The notes under the pieces are model-generated. The model was not told the DNA's origin, made no database searches, and was given only the letters and a program-made list of their open reading frames with translations. Shown here one piece after another: positions 31,344-39,456 of a stretch of 64,000 nucleotides of DNA (within the stretch, counting starts at the first letter, position 1; every line of letters begins with the position of its first letter). The translations under genes and the position numbers were made by a program. Source of the DNA: a virus; the IMG/VR virus record IMGVR_UViG_3300010233_001188, positions 26,196 through 90,195 of that record. One strand, written 5' to 3'.

Positions 31344-32220
31344 GGGGTGGGCCTTGCTCGCAGCCATCGTTGTTTTGGCCGCATGGGCGGCAGTTATGCC
31401 GCCGTCCCCGATTCAAATATCTGCATCACAGCCACCAGCTCCAAGTGCTTTTGAAGACACTAGAAAAAATCAAGAAAAAGCCGCTGCATCCCCAAATACT
31501 CCCGCCAATAATGAGAGAGGTACAAAGGACGCGCCGCTTGCGGTTGAAATTACAAATCCCCCAAGCGGTGATAGCATAGCCGCTGAGATTAAGAAAAACC
31601 GCGAGGATCAAGCGGCGGAAGAAGGGCGCGGCATAGTTTTTGACTCGCTCCTTGTTGCTGTCGGCATTCTTCAATTTGTTGCGCTGGTTTTCACCGTCCT
31701 CGTAACCAACAAGGCGGCGAATGCTGCCAAAGCTGCCGCTGAGGCGCTCCCCGTTTTGGAGCGCGCTTATTTGGCGGTTGAGCCCGCCGGGATCGGCAAT
31801 TTCGGCGGCGATCCCCTCATCGCCAGAGTTAAAATTAAGAACGCTGGCAATCTTCCAGCTAGAGAGGTGCGTTGGTTTTTCTACGCTGAATCCGATAGCG
31901 ATAAACGGCGCAAAGAGTTTATCGTTGAGAGCGAGGAGGCGGTTAAAGAAGAAAGCAATTTCCTCGCGCCAAAAGCTGAAATGGTGAGATTTCACAAATT
32001 TACTAGCAAAGTTGAGGCCGTCTATTTCAATGGGGGGACGGAGGCCATCTATGTTTGGGGGATCGTTTATTACCATGATGGCTTTAAGCCTCATCGGTAC
32101 ATTCAATTCTGTCATCGGTACGAATCCGATGGAGGAACTTCGGGACATAGTGTCATTAGCCCAGACCGAGCGCGCCAGCACCAATTCGGAAATGGCACAG
32201 ACGAAGACAAAAAGACTTAA
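31336..32220 (+). CDS. GC-rich passenger membrane protein
   Basis: About 294 residues from ATG 31336. A signal/anchor helix at the start (WALLAAIVVLAAWAAVMPP), a Pro/Asn-rich linker, a second membrane helix (FDSLLVAVGILQFVALVFTV), then a soluble domain opening with LPVLERAYLAVEPAG and VKIKNAGNLPAREVRW. The same plan (helix, linker, helix, 'AR-x-YL-x-VEP'-like domain) is seen in the passenger of the IS1595-type element at 44 kb. Function unknown. High GC and lack of neighbours of the same style mark it as imported. Confidence 0.6.
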   Translation: MFRGWALLAAIVVLAAWAAVMPPSPIQISASQPPAPSAFEDTRKNQEKAAASPNTPANNERGTKDAPLAVEITNPPSGDSIAAEIKKNREDQAAEEGRGIVFDSLLVAVGILQFVALVFTVLVTNKAANAAKAAAEALPVLERAYLAVEPAGIGNFGGDPLIARVKIKNAGNLPAREVRWFFYAESDSDKRRKEFIVESEEAVKEESNFLAPKAEMVRFHKFTSKVEAVYFNGGTEAIYVWGIVYYHDGFKPHRYIQFCHRYESDGGTSGHSVISPDRARQHQFGNGTDEDKKT

Positions 32221-32252
32221 CGCGGCCACCGCCGCCAACACGCGCATGGCGC

Positions 32253-32507
32253 TTACTCCAAACTCACCTCACTCATTTGGGATCGTCCAGGCAGCCGCCA
32301 AGCCTTGAGCTTGGGGCGTTTGCGCCAAGATACCGTGATGATAAGCCATGGATTTGTGTCCCTCGGGTAATTCCATCTCATTTCTTTTTGAAGATAGGCA
32401 GATACCTTCTTCTTATTCGGATGGGGAGCTGTGATTATCTTTCTCTGACTTCTAAGATGGTCTATGAGAGTCAGGTAAAAGTTATGTACTTTAGTGTAAT
32501 CTGTCAC
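32253..32507 (-). CDS. Small phage gene, 3' end probably replaced by the island
   Basis: 84 residues from GTG 32507 with AGGA ten bases upstream: TDYTKVHNFYLTLIDHLRSQ, KKKVSAYLQKEMRWNYPRDT, NPWLIITVSWRKRPKLKAWR. The first 65 residues have phage-like composition; the last 15 lie in GC-rich DNA next to the island. It is the first leftward gene after the switch region. Function unknown. Confidence 0.45.
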   Translation of the reverse strand: MTDYTKVHNFYLTLIDHLRSQRKIITAPHPNKKKVSAYLQKEMRWNYPRDTNPWLIITVSWRKRPKLKAWRLPGRSQMSEVSLE

Positions 32508-32544
32508 TGATGTAGTTTCCTATAGCTTAGACATATAGCTAATA

Positions 32545-32577
32545 TAAGCTTACTACTAAGGCAGTAAGCTTACTACT
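32545..32577. promoter_or_regulatory. Two direct repeats with palindromic cores (operator or iteron-like)
   Basis: TAAGCTTACTACT occurs at 32545-32557 and again at 32565-32577, a period of exactly 20 bp (two helical turns). Each starts with the perfect palindrome TAAGCTTA. Such spacing fits cooperative binding of a dimeric repressor or initiator. The sites lie just upstream of the leftward gene starting at 32507. Confidence 0.5.
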
Positions 32578-32994
32578 TATGAAGGTGGAGGTGGAAAAGA
32601 GCATAAGGGAACTTAACCCCCGCCTTTTGTCACTAGTAGATGTGACTAAGACAGATGGAGGCTAAGAACCACTATGCTCTCCTAAGCCATGAAGTACGGA
32701 GTATGGACTTAAGAGCATCCCTCTCTTGCGAACTAGAGGGGAATTTCCGATCATGCTTTTATAGGCTATAGTCCGCAAGCCTACACCAATCTTCCCCACA
32801 AATCGTTTACAGGTCTTAGGTAGCCGCTTTGATTGGAACCCCCAGTAACGGCTCGTTTAACGCAACGGTTTCCCTGATGGCCCGGTCCCCGCACGGTTAC
32901 GATAGCTATGGCGAATGTGTCAGAAATGGCTTAAAGCCAGACGAACGAATGTGTGCGTGCCAATCGTAACAAGATATCTATACAGCAAAACGTA

Positions 32995-33024
32995 TTGGAG
33001 TTCAATTCCTAAATCGGGTATAAT
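32995..33024 (+). promoter_or_regulatory. Predicted rightward early promoter
   Basis: TTGGAG and a perfect TATAAT separated by 18 bases, a strong sigma-70-like promoter. Transcription would begin about eight bases past the -10, near 33031, so the first usable start codon with a ribosome site is ATG 33060. It drives the rightward gene array. Confidence 0.65.
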
Positions 33025-33059
33025 TATCCTATATGCCGTTCTTCGGGAGGAACCACATC

Positions 33060-33263
33060 ATGCCTTATGCCGATTTGTTGCGCCTGGGCATAGCTACGGA
33101 TGTCCCGTTTGTCCCGTTGCGCTCTCCGGTTACCCGTTTCTTTGTCATCACAAACTACGGCTGCCCGGATTGCGGGGCCGAATTGGATGCCGCCTTGGTG
33201 TGCTGGGATTGCGAGAAAGACCATAAGCTTGAATATGATTCGTCCAGAGGACTTGTCGTCTGA
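33060..33263 (+). CDS. Small zinc-ribbon protein
   Basis: 67 residues from ATG 33060, chosen because GGGAGGA precedes it by nine bases. An earlier ATG at 33033 lies almost on the predicted transcript start. VTRFFVITNYGCPDCGAELD, AALVCWDCEKDH has a C-x-x-C pair repeated, a zinc ribbon. First gene of the rightward operon, so an early function is likely; the specific role is unknown. Confidence 0.6.
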   Translation: MPYADLLRLGIATDVPFVPLRSPVTRFFVITNYGCPDCGAELDAALVCWDCEKDHKLEYDSSRGLVV

Positions 33264-33339
33264 TAGACGCAATGCGCTTGCGATGCGGGCTTTGTTCGGG
33301 TATATCGTATTTTATAAATCTTTAAGGGGGATTTACATC

Positions 33340-33549
33340 ATGGGCGGAAAATCACTTAGGCAGCTTGCTTCAACCGAGTTTGAATGTGCTTGCTGCAAGA
33401 CCATCTTTGTGTCAGATATGACCGAGGATGAGGTTTCTGTGAAGTTCATGGAAGAAAACCCCGATTGTGATGCAGACGAATACGCGGATTTTTGTGATGA
33501 GTGCGCCGAAGCATTCATGCAGTTTTGCAAGCAAAAGGTCTTGAACTAG
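33340..33549 (+). CDS. Small protein with two C-x-x-C pairs
   Basis: 69 residues from ATG 33340 with AAGGGGGA eight bases upstream. FECACCKTIFVSDMTEDEVS, then DCDADEYADFCDECAEAFMQ gives two Cys pairs, a likely zinc-binding fold, with an acidic centre. Unknown function; host-takeover factors are often of this size, but nothing specific supports that here. Confidence 0.55.
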   Translation: MGGKSLRQLASTEFECACCKTIFVSDMTEDEVSVKFMEENPDCDADEYADFCDECAEAFMQFCKQKVLN

Positions 33550-33552
33550 GCC

Positions 33553-33723
33553 ATGCGGAATAAGGATTTGAAGATGGTCGGCTTTGCTCTTGCAAAAGAA
33601 CTATCCGCATGGCAATTTGGATGGCGTAAGCCGATGCTCACGGATGCCATTGAAGCAGGACCGGCTGATGGTGATTGGTGGTTCTGCATAGGCCCGTTAG
33701 CGTTTATGTTCGCAGAGGACTAA
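33553..33723 (+). CDS. Small protein (56 residues) of unknown function
   Basis: MRNKDLKMVGFALAKELSAW, QFGWRKPMLTDAIEAGPADG, DWWFCIGPLAFMFAED. It starts three bases after the preceding stop and ends just before the next gene's ATG. Shorter than 60 residues but placed like a real gene. Tryptophan-rich. No family recognised. Confidence 0.5.
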   Translation: MRNKDLKMVGFALAKELSAWQFGWRKPMLTDAIEAGPADGDWWFCIGPLAFMFAED

Positions 33724-33728
33724 TCATC

Positions 33729-34403
33729 ATGGATATCTGGGACACGATTGAATCCGGTATAGAGCCACATAGCACTAATACACATGACATTAATCTTAAG
33801 AAAGCTAGGCTGAATACACGGCGAAAGGAAACTAGAAATAAAGCTATCATTGCTTTCTATGGAGCCGGTAATTCTTTGGAATGTGTGGGGCAAAAGTTTG
33901 AGATAACCAGAGAACGGGTACGGCAAATCTTAGCCAACTCTGGGCACTTCCAACGCTATTATGGCATCAATAGCCCACGTCGCATCAAAGCTTTGGAGAA
34001 AGAAGACGCTAGGATTGAGAAGCAATGCCTCAAAGAGCAAGCGCGCCAAGAGCGGGATAAAAAGCTCATAGCTCTCTATGTTGATGAGAAGTTGACCTAT
34101 CTTGAAATACAAAAGATTACCGGCGTCCCTGTTAGCCAGATCACAAAAAGCTTACGTAAACACGGTGTCCAGAATCGCAGACTGGGTAGAATTGGCGAGT
34201 CTCTGGTTAAACTTACCGATCAGCAGCGGCTAGAAATTTGCACTGCTGAGAAAAAGCCTGGAATGTGCAGACGGATGGCTAAAAAGTACAACGTGTGTGA
34301 GAATTATATAAGCGTGCTCAGATCCTTATGGAAGAAACGACATGCCAAGAGTACAGCGCCCGCATCCGATAATGGAAGCCCCACAAGTAGCCCAAGCTCA
34401 TAA
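33729..34403 (+). CDS. Multi-HTH regulator with sigma-70 region-4-like domain
   Basis: A 224-residue protein from ATG 33729. SLECVGQKFEITRERVRQIL is a close match to the sigma-70 region 4.2 helix-turn-helix that reads -35 elements. Two further HTH-like units follow: LIALYVDEKLTYLEIQKITG with VPVSQITKSLRKHG, and DQQRLEICTAEKKPGMCRRM with AKKYNVCENYISVLRSLW. The end is Ser/Pro-rich. No region 2 is present, so it is probably a DNA-binding regulator, not a full sigma factor. Confidence 0.6.
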   Translation: MDIWDTIESGIEPHSTNTHDINLKKARLNTRRKETRNKAIIAFYGAGNSLECVGQKFEITRERVRQILANSGHFQRYYGINSPRRIKALEKEDARIEKQCLKEQARQERDKKLIALYVDEKLTYLEIQKITGVPVSQITKSLRKHGVQNRRLGRIGESLVKLTDQQRLEICTAEKKPGMCRRMAKKYNVCENYISVLRSLWKKRHAKSTAPASDNGSPTSSPSS

Positions 34404-34689
34404 AGGCTGGCCTCATGGCAAGCTTGAACAGAAGTCTTGTGCTTCGTTCGATGTGGATTTGCGATACCGTAGCCGGACTAGTGATGCCGATATGCATGAA
34501 GTGCGCTGGTATATGATTGGCGCTCTGCATATCGCATACATGCAAATCTTTACTAAAGAGACTCATGCTAACGGTAATTACTGTGTTTTCATCAATTCTA
34601 TCCAAGGTAATGGCGGGAGTTGGTTCAAGAGCGAGAAAGAGGCTCATACATTCATTCAGTCTGAGTTACAAAGGATTCCGACGCCGTGA
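34342..34689 (+). CDS. Hypothetical phage protein
   Basis: A 115-residue protein: FDVDLRYRSRTSDADMHEVR, WYMIGALHIAYMQIFTKETH, GGSWFKSEKEAHTFIQSELQ. Its first 62 bases overlap the end of the HTH regulator, and it starts MPRVQR, like the methylase at 49.2 kb. The C-terminal half looks like a small alpha/beta domain. Function unknown. Confidence 0.5.
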   Translation: MPRVQRPHPIMEAPQVAQAHKGWPHGKLEQKSCASFDVDLRYRSRTSDADMHEVRWYMIGALHIAYMQIFTKETHANGNYCVFINSIQGNGGSWFKSEKEAHTFIQSELQRIPTP

Positions 34690-35192
34690 GGTTATTTTGG
34701 AAAATTCATGAGGCTAAATGGTGGCTTATGCATCGGTTTATCCCTCGGTATCGGTATCATGTTGTCAAAACTGGATTAAAGCCTGGGTATTGGGATGTCG
34801 ATACTAGGATGCTTCATGCCCTCATGAGCTTGCTTTGCCAGTATGTTGAAAAAGAATGTGATGGTCTGGAATCTTTTCAAGAATGGACCGACGAACTACT
34901 TACCCTTGTTTCGCCTGAAAATTCGGAAGGCGAGCACGCTCTCTTGCGGCGGCAGGGTTTGAAGCAAGCTGAAGTGCTGGCTATTTACCGATGGTGGAAA
35001 GAACAGCGCCCGAAAGAATTAGCCAAAATAGACGAATTAATGGATGTGCTGTATAGCCCTGACGTAAAACACGGCCAAATGCAGCGTGAGGCAATGTTTG
35101 AGGAATTGACGGCGTTGGAAGGCAAAAGGGATCAAGACGAAGAGGGTATGCTTATCCGGCTTATGAAGATTCGCACGAGTCTATGGACATGA
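34686..35192 (+). CDS. Conserved phage protein
   Basis: A 168-residue protein from GTG 34686 (overlapping the previous TGA). FIPRYRYHVVKTGLKPGYWD, VDTRMLHALMSLLCQYVEKE, then LKQAEVLAIYRWWKEQRPKE. The 'H-(V/T)-x-TGL-x-PGYWD-x-D-x-(R/L)(M/L)LHA-x-(F/M)-x-LL' motif marks a family found in many phages of Gram-negative bacteria, with unknown function. Charged and helical. Confidence 0.6.
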   Translation: MRLFWKIHEAKWWLMHRFIPRYRYHVVKTGLKPGYWDVDTRMLHALMSLLCQYVEKECDGLESFQEWTDELLTLVSPENSEGEHALLRRQGLKQAEVLAIYRWWKEQRPKELAKIDELMDVLYSPDVKHGQMQREAMFEELTALEGKRDQDEEGMLIRLMKIRTSLWT

Positions 35193-35752
35193 ACGACGCG
35201 GAGTTCCAATCCTGGGTAGCACAAGTCCCAACCTTGTCCCAGAATCAATTGAGAGCGCTTGAGAAGCACGTACACGGCTTTAAGGCTTCAGTTGGCAGCA
35301 AACCCTTACTAGAGGAAGATTGGTTCCTACGGGGCTTCTATGAAGCTCTACGCAAGCATGGGCTTCTAACCAACCTTAACTTCAAGTCTGTGGCTAATTC
35401 CAAGGAGGCCAAAACCTATAAGACCTTAAAGGATGACTTGTTTGTGGAACTCGAAAAGCTCTTGCCGCCCAAAAACAAATATCAAAGCCGAAATAGCTTG
35501 GCTTTGCTTACTGGCGATTGCCTTGTTAAGTGGTGTAAGAAAAAATACGGATGGACTAACGAGGAACTTTCGGCAAAAGTAGTATTCCGCCACGTAAAGG
35601 ATTCCTTAGAGGCGCTTGACAACGAGTTCCCTGGGTATAGGGAATCTAATCTATTTCAAATGGTGTTAGGGGATTACGGAAATGCCAACGCTTGTGAAGT
35701 CAAAGACGCCGCATCAGGAAGTGCTCCTGGCCGTAGTTCCGACTTTGAATGA
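35183..35752 (+). CDS. Hypothetical protein
   Basis: A 189-residue protein: AQVPTLSQNQLRALEKHVHG, KNKYQSRNSLALLTGDCLVK, WCKKKYGWTNEELSAKVVFR. Helical and basic. It overlaps the preceding gene by 10 bases and the next by 71. I see no motif that gives a function. Confidence 0.5.
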   Translation: MDMNDAEFQSWVAQVPTLSQNQLRALEKHVHGFKASVGSKPLLEEDWFLRGFYEALRKHGLLTNLNFKSVANSKEAKTYKTLKDDLFVELEKLLPPKNKYQSRNSLALLTGDCLVKWCKKKYGWTNEELSAKVVFRHVKDSLEALDNEFPGYRESNLFQMVLGDYGNANACEVKDAASGSAPGRSSDFE

Positions 35753-35966
35753 ATCTGATGACGAATTTATCAAACTCCCTTATCAGTATATTTCAAACAT
35801 AACCGCGCATTACGCTTCTATCCACTTTGATCCTTATGCATTTAAAGACCCGTGCGCGACGTGGGCCTCGGAACTTGTGGTATTTTCTTTAGAGGATATG
35901 TGTGCCTTAGATGGCAATCTTTTGTTTCGGAAGTCGATAGCAATGCGTAAGGGCCTAAGCCTGTGA
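35682..35966 (+). CDS. Hypothetical protein
   Basis: A 94-residue protein: TPHQEVLLAVVPTLNESDDE, FIKLPYQYISNITAHYASIH, SLEDMCALDGNLLFRKSIAM. It overlaps the preceding gene by 71 bases in another frame and the next gene by four. The unusually long overlap with the preceding gene means the start could lie further downstream. Unknown function. Confidence 0.45.
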   Translation: MPTLVKSKTPHQEVLLAVVPTLNESDDEFIKLPYQYISNITAHYASIHFDPYAFKDPCATWASELVVFSLEDMCALDGNLLFRKSIAMRKGLSL

Positions 35967-36235
35967 GCGAAAAGGAAATAGAATGTGGACCATGGATTCC
36001 TACTCCGGGATATTGCCCTATTCCAGATAAAGTAAAGCATCAGGTTAAATTAAATATGGATGTTAAAGAAAGGGGGGTGATATATGATGATGCATCAACA
36101 TGGAGGTGGAACTTAGATATGGGGTCTGGAACTATTTCTGCATATCGAGTTCCTTTGGGGAATATGCTTAATTTGCCTAAGTCTGATATGGCTGAATACA
36201 TCTTAGAAATGCGGGACGGCGCACCGATTGGCTAA
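35963..36235 (+). CDS. WIP-domain small protein with shared C-terminal tag (DMAEYILEMRDGAPIG)
   Basis: A 90-residue protein. EIECGPWIPTPGYCPIPDKV, then WRWNLDMGSGTISAYRVPLG is a small domain widespread in phages ('W-x-PW-x-x-x-x-G-x-CP ... V-x-V-x-x-R-x-G ... W ... I-x-AYR'), normally without an extra tail. Here NLPKSDMAEYILEMRDGAPIG is added. It is a paralogue of the protein at 47392-47712, which carries the same domain and tail. The helicase TTG start overlaps its stop. Confidence 0.65.
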   Translation: MSEKEIECGPWIPTPGYCPIPDKVKHQVKLNMDVKERGVIYDDASTWRWNLDMGSGTISAYRVPLGNMLNLPKSDMAEYILEMRDGAPIG

Positions 36236-37643
36236 TACGCTTACTAAGCCTTTACAAGAATCCATTCTTAGTCTCATGGCGGTTGACGACAAGCACGGCA
36301 GAATTGCTGCCGGGCTGCTCACTGCTCAAGACTTTGATGAGAGCTACACAGATATAGCTCGTAGGATCATCAACTATCATAAAGAGCAAGGCCGTGCTCC
36401 GGGTAAAGCTCATTTAGATGATGTGTTTGATGACATTATCGGCAATCCTAAGCACAAGAAGCACAAGCAATATGTTTTCATTATTGAAGGCATTCTCCAC
36501 AATTCCGAGAGCCTAAATCCGCCCTACCTCATTAGCCGTATTGGTGAATTTACCAGACGGCAGACGTTGAAAGGTGCTTTGCTTGAAGCGAGCGAGCGCT
36601 ATCAACAAGGCGGGCCTGAGCTTATCCCCGATGTAGAAAACATTCTCTTCAAAGCGTTAAAGTTCAAAGAGGATGATTTTGATGCGGGTGTGTTTCTCAA
36701 TGACAAAGAGCGCGGGCTTGGGTTCTTGGATAGCGCCCCTCAAGCTTACCTGACCGGCATCCCTGAATTAGACCATGTGTCTTTAGGCCCGACGCCAGGG
36801 CAATTGCTTTTGTTTATTGCCGGTAAGGGGATGGGAAAAAGCCATGCCTGTGTTCATTTTGGGAAGCAATGTCTTTTGCAGAAAGCTAAGGTTGTTCATA
36901 TCAGCCTTGAGATGCCGTGGCAGCAAGTCATTCAACGCTACTATCAAAGCTTTTTCGCTATACCAAAACGAGCCGATGATTACGAAATCACCAAGTTTGA
37001 ACTGGACACATTAGGCCGCTTATCTCACTTCAAGACGGATAACATTCGCCCAGCGGTGTCTTTAGCTGATGATTCAATCAAGACGTACCTTGGGCAGCGG
37101 ATTGATGATTGGGGTGCTAAGCTAGGGCGACTCTGTATAAAAGATTTTCCAACGTCGTATTTAACTATTCCAAAGCTAGAAGCCTATCTTGATACATTAG
37201 AACTTACCCACAATTTCATTCCGAACGTATTGATCCTCGACTACCCGGATTTGATGAACCTCAAGGGCGATCTACGGCAATCGCTGGGGGCTTTATTCAA
37301 AGACCTACGCGGAATGCTTAAGCGCCGGAATTTGGCCTGTGTAGCGCCCACACAGTCTAACCGTGATGGGTGGGATGCTAAAACAGTCAGAGCCAGCATG
37401 GTATCGGAGGACGGCTCCAAGGTCATGACAGCGGATATGACATTAACCTACAGTCAGACCGATTCTGAAAAAGCTAAGGGGCTTGCCCGGCTTGGAGTAG
37501 CGCACAATCGCGGAGATGAGGACAAGTTCGGTATAATTATATCACAAAGTTACAGAACGGGGCAGTTTGCTTTGTATTCGGCGCGCATGACAAGTAACTA
37601 TTTCGATTTGGTAGGCGGCGCACCAAATGGCGATGAGGCATGA
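36228..37643 (+). CDS. Replicative DNA helicase, DnaB-like
   Basis: A 471-residue protein. The N-terminal 170 residues are helical, as in DnaB. The RecA-like motor starts at about 185: YLTGIPELDHVSLGPTPGQL, then Walker A AGKGMGKSHA (about 198), VVHISLEMPWQQVIQRYYQS, and Walker B VLILDYPDLMN. LACVAPTQSNRDGWDAKTVR followed by MTADMTLTYSQT matches the Q-x-x-R motif of DnaB-family helicases. It unwinds the fork and works with the primase at 46.4 kb. The TTG start overlaps the preceding stop. Confidence 0.82.
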   Translation: MANTLTKPLQESILSLMAVDDKHGRIAAGLLTAQDFDESYTDIARRIINYHKEQGRAPGKAHLDDVFDDIIGNPKHKKHKQYVFIIEGILHNSESLNPPYLISRIGEFTRRQTLKGALLEASERYQQGGPELIPDVENILFKALKFKEDDFDAGVFLNDKERGLGFLDSAPQAYLTGIPELDHVSLGPTPGQLLLFIAGKGMGKSHACVHFGKQCLLQKAKVVHISLEMPWQQVIQRYYQSFFAIPKRADDYEITKFELDTLGRLSHFKTDNIRPAVSLADDSIKTYLGQRIDDWGAKLGRLCIKDFPTSYLTIPKLEAYLDTLELTHNFIPNVLILDYPDLMNLKGDLRQSLGALFKDLRGMLKRRNLACVAPTQSNRDGWDAKTVRASMVSEDGSKVMTADMTLTYSQTDSEKAKGLARLGVAHNRGDEDKFGIIISQSYRTGQFALYSARMTSNYFDLVGGAPNGDEA

Positions 37644-37753
37644 ACGCCCTCATTCCGCGCGCAACAGCCGAACAGGTCGTCGCAGCACGAGATGCGGCCC
37701 TAAAGGCTTATGGTGAGGCCCACATCTTTTATGATGAAGTTGACTTAGACTGA
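37640..37753 (+). CDS. 37-residue protein, possible stub of a larger family
   Basis: MNALIPRATAEQVVAARDAA, then LKAYGEAHIFYDEVDLD. 'ARDAALKAYGEA' is the kind of N-terminal helix that opens longer phage proteins (DUF4942-like in memory), so this may be a truncated relative. It is coupled to the helicase by ATGA and to the SNF2-like gene by a TGA/ATT overlap. Confidence 0.4.
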   Translation: MNALIPRATAEQVVAARDAALKAYGEAHIFYDEVDLD

Positions 37754-39318
37754 TTCATCCCAACGCTATTGCAGAGTTTCTAGCCAAGCCTAGAGATTCC
37801 CATGATTGGCTAAAAAAGCTTTCTGCACAAGAGCTGGATGAGGAATTGCTCGCGCTTCACTTTGGCGTTGCTGATGCATCCCGTCCTTTAAGAAATCACC
37901 AGAAGACATGCATCCTTCTTGGAACGGCCTATCCTAAATTTGCATTTCATTTGGCGATGGGATTGGGTAAGTCAAGAATTACGTTGGAATTGCTAAGGCA
38001 ATCTTTTCTTCAAAAGAAGCTGCGATGCGCCCTGGTTCTAGTCCCGTCCGAACCAGCTATTGTTTCTTGGGAAGACCAGATCACGGAATGGAAAATAGGC
38101 ATTCCATTTATCAGTCTTATGAACTCGGCAAGTGCTGAGAAATGGGCCGCTGTCAATGAGTTTGAAGACGGCATCATCATAGCCACATATCCCGGCTTAG
38201 TTAGGATGCTTACTAAACAGGTCAAAGGTTCGGGCAAGAAAAAAGGTAAGCTTGTCCCATGCCCGTCGCTTATTAAGAAGCTGCAAAGCAAAGTAGGGGC
38301 TTTAGTTCTAGATGAAGCTACACTCATTTCCCATCAAAGGTCGTTAGCCTATCGGCTCTGCTACCAGCTTAGCAAGAAGGTGGATATCTTATATGAGCTT
38401 GCTGGTAGACCTTTTGGCCGTGATCCCACAACGCTGTGGGCGCAACTCAACCTGATTGATGGCGGAGAAACCCTAGGAGAAACACTAGGATTATTCCGGG
38501 CGGCATTCTTTGATGAGAAGCCAAACTACTTTGGCGGCATGGACTATAAGTTCCGCAAGGATATGGAGCCTAAGCTTCACGATATTATCAAGCATAGGTC
38601 TATCGCCTATAGCGCCGAAGAATGCATTGACCTTCCCAAGCTAATTACCAAAGTCGAATCCATCAATTTACCGCAACAAGCGCAAGCGTATTACGCCAAT
38701 TTTGTAAAACAGATCAGGATGACCCATGCCGGGTTTCAGGAGCGGAAGAATATCTTTCTGAGAATGCGGCAAGTCAGTTCCGGGTTTGTCGGCTTCATGG
38801 ATGATGAGACTGGCGAGAAGGCGGAGATAGCGTTTGCGTCCAATCCGAAGCTGGACCGGCTGCTAGAGCTTATCGATGAAATGCCATTAGATGCTAAATT
38901 TGTGGTGTTCCATGAGTTTACTGTATCGGGGAAGGCAATTTGTAAAGCGCTTACAGATGCCAAGATCAAGCATGAATGGATGTGGGGTGGCTCTAAAGAG
39001 CCTCGGGCTATGCAAACCCGTTTTGATAAAGACCCTAAATGCAGGGGGATGGTGGTCAATCATAAGAAAGGCGCTTACGCCCTTAATCTTCAGCGGGCTT
39101 CCTACACATTCTTTTACGAAAGCCCGGTGTCCGTAATCGACCGGGAACAGGCTGAAAAGCGGGTATACCGCCAAGGTCAGACTAAGCCCGTTGTCCAAAT
39201 AGATTTGGTCTGTAAAGGTACTGTGGATCAACGAATACTTGATTTTCACGCTGAGGGGCGTTCGCTTTTTGATGCGATCATCAGGAACCCGGACAAGGCG
39301 CTTAAGGGCCTATTCTGA
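37753..39318 (+). CDS. SNF2-like DNA helicase/translocase
   Basis: A 521-residue protein if started at ATT 37753. Reading upstream of the first conventional start (TTG 37846), the frame holds about 30 more residues of good protein (NAIAEFLAKPRDSHDWLKKL). Motifs: SRPLRNHQKTCILLGTA (Q-type), FHLAMGLGKSRITLEL (Walker A), ALVLDEATLIS (DEA-x), then the C-terminal half with MVVNHKKGAYALNLQ and EQAEKRVYRQGQTKP (motif VI). Phage SNF2 proteins remodel DNA or aid recombination. It directly follows the DnaB-like gene. Confidence 0.8.
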   Translation: MHPNAIAEFLAKPRDSHDWLKKLSAQELDEELLALHFGVADASRPLRNHQKTCILLGTAYPKFAFHLAMGLGKSRITLELLRQSFLQKKLRCALVLVPSEPAIVSWEDQITEWKIGIPFISLMNSASAEKWAAVNEFEDGIIIATYPGLVRMLTKQVKGSGKKKGKLVPCPSLIKKLQSKVGALVLDEATLISHQRSLAYRLCYQLSKKVDILYELAGRPFGRDPTTLWAQLNLIDGGETLGETLGLFRAAFFDEKPNYFGGMDYKFRKDMEPKLHDIIKHRSIAYSAEECIDLPKLITKVESINLPQQAQAYYANFVKQIRMTHAGFQERKNIFLRMRQVSSGFVGFMDDETGEKAEIAFASNPKLDRLLELIDEMPLDAKFVVFHEFTVSGKAICKALTDAKIKHEWMWGGSKEPRAMQTRFDKDPKCRGMVVNHKKGAYALNLQRASYTFFYESPVSVIDREQAEKRVYRQGQTKPVVQIDLVCKGTVDQRILDFHAEGRSLFDAIIRNPDKALKGLF

Positions 39319-39372
39319 CAAGTTGTTAAGAATCCCTTTCAAAACTATTTGAATTATTCGTATTTTTTCTAC

Positions 39373-39401
39373 TTGCATCTAGTTCTTTCTATGTGCATAG
39401 T
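39373..39401 (+). promoter_or_regulatory. Predicted internal promoter
   Basis: TTGCAT-17 bp-CATAGT in the 138-bp gap after the SNF2-like gene. The -35 is identical to that of the late promoter at 25.48 kb. It precedes the 68-residue gene at 39457 and the cell wall hydrolase. Weak -10 (four of six). Confidence 0.35.
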
Positions 39402-39456
39402 CCGTTTCGTGATGAGGGCGCAGAAACTCAAACCAAAAGCGAAAGGGATAATTCAA

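Larger units (their letters stand above)
32508..33059. other. Non-coding switch region between divergent operons
   Basis: About 550 bp without a convincing gene on either strand. It separates the leftward cluster from the rightward early genes. It contains the direct repeats at 32545-32577, hairpins (GTCAC-TAGTAGAT-GTGAC at about 32627; CCCTCT ... AGAGGG at about 32719-32741; GGCTTAAAGCC at about 32928), a repeated CGAATGTGT, and a promoter at 32995-33024. Control region, replication origin or a long structured RNA are all possible. Confidence 0.5.

Noticed and set aside
31426-32247. Minus-strand frame opposite the passenger gene at 31.3-32.2 kb
   Set aside because: Product lacks coherent domains; the plus-strand reading has signal helix, membrane helix and a family-like soluble domain.
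32985-33030. T-arm-like string GGAGTTCAATTCC as part of a second tRNA
   Set aside because: No acceptor, D or anticodon arms fit around it, and it lies across the -35 to -10 region of a good promoter.
35275-35290. Third copy of the 29-bp repeat (GTACACGGCTTTAAGG)
   Set aside because: The match covers only about 11 bases and is part of a coding sequence; probably chance.
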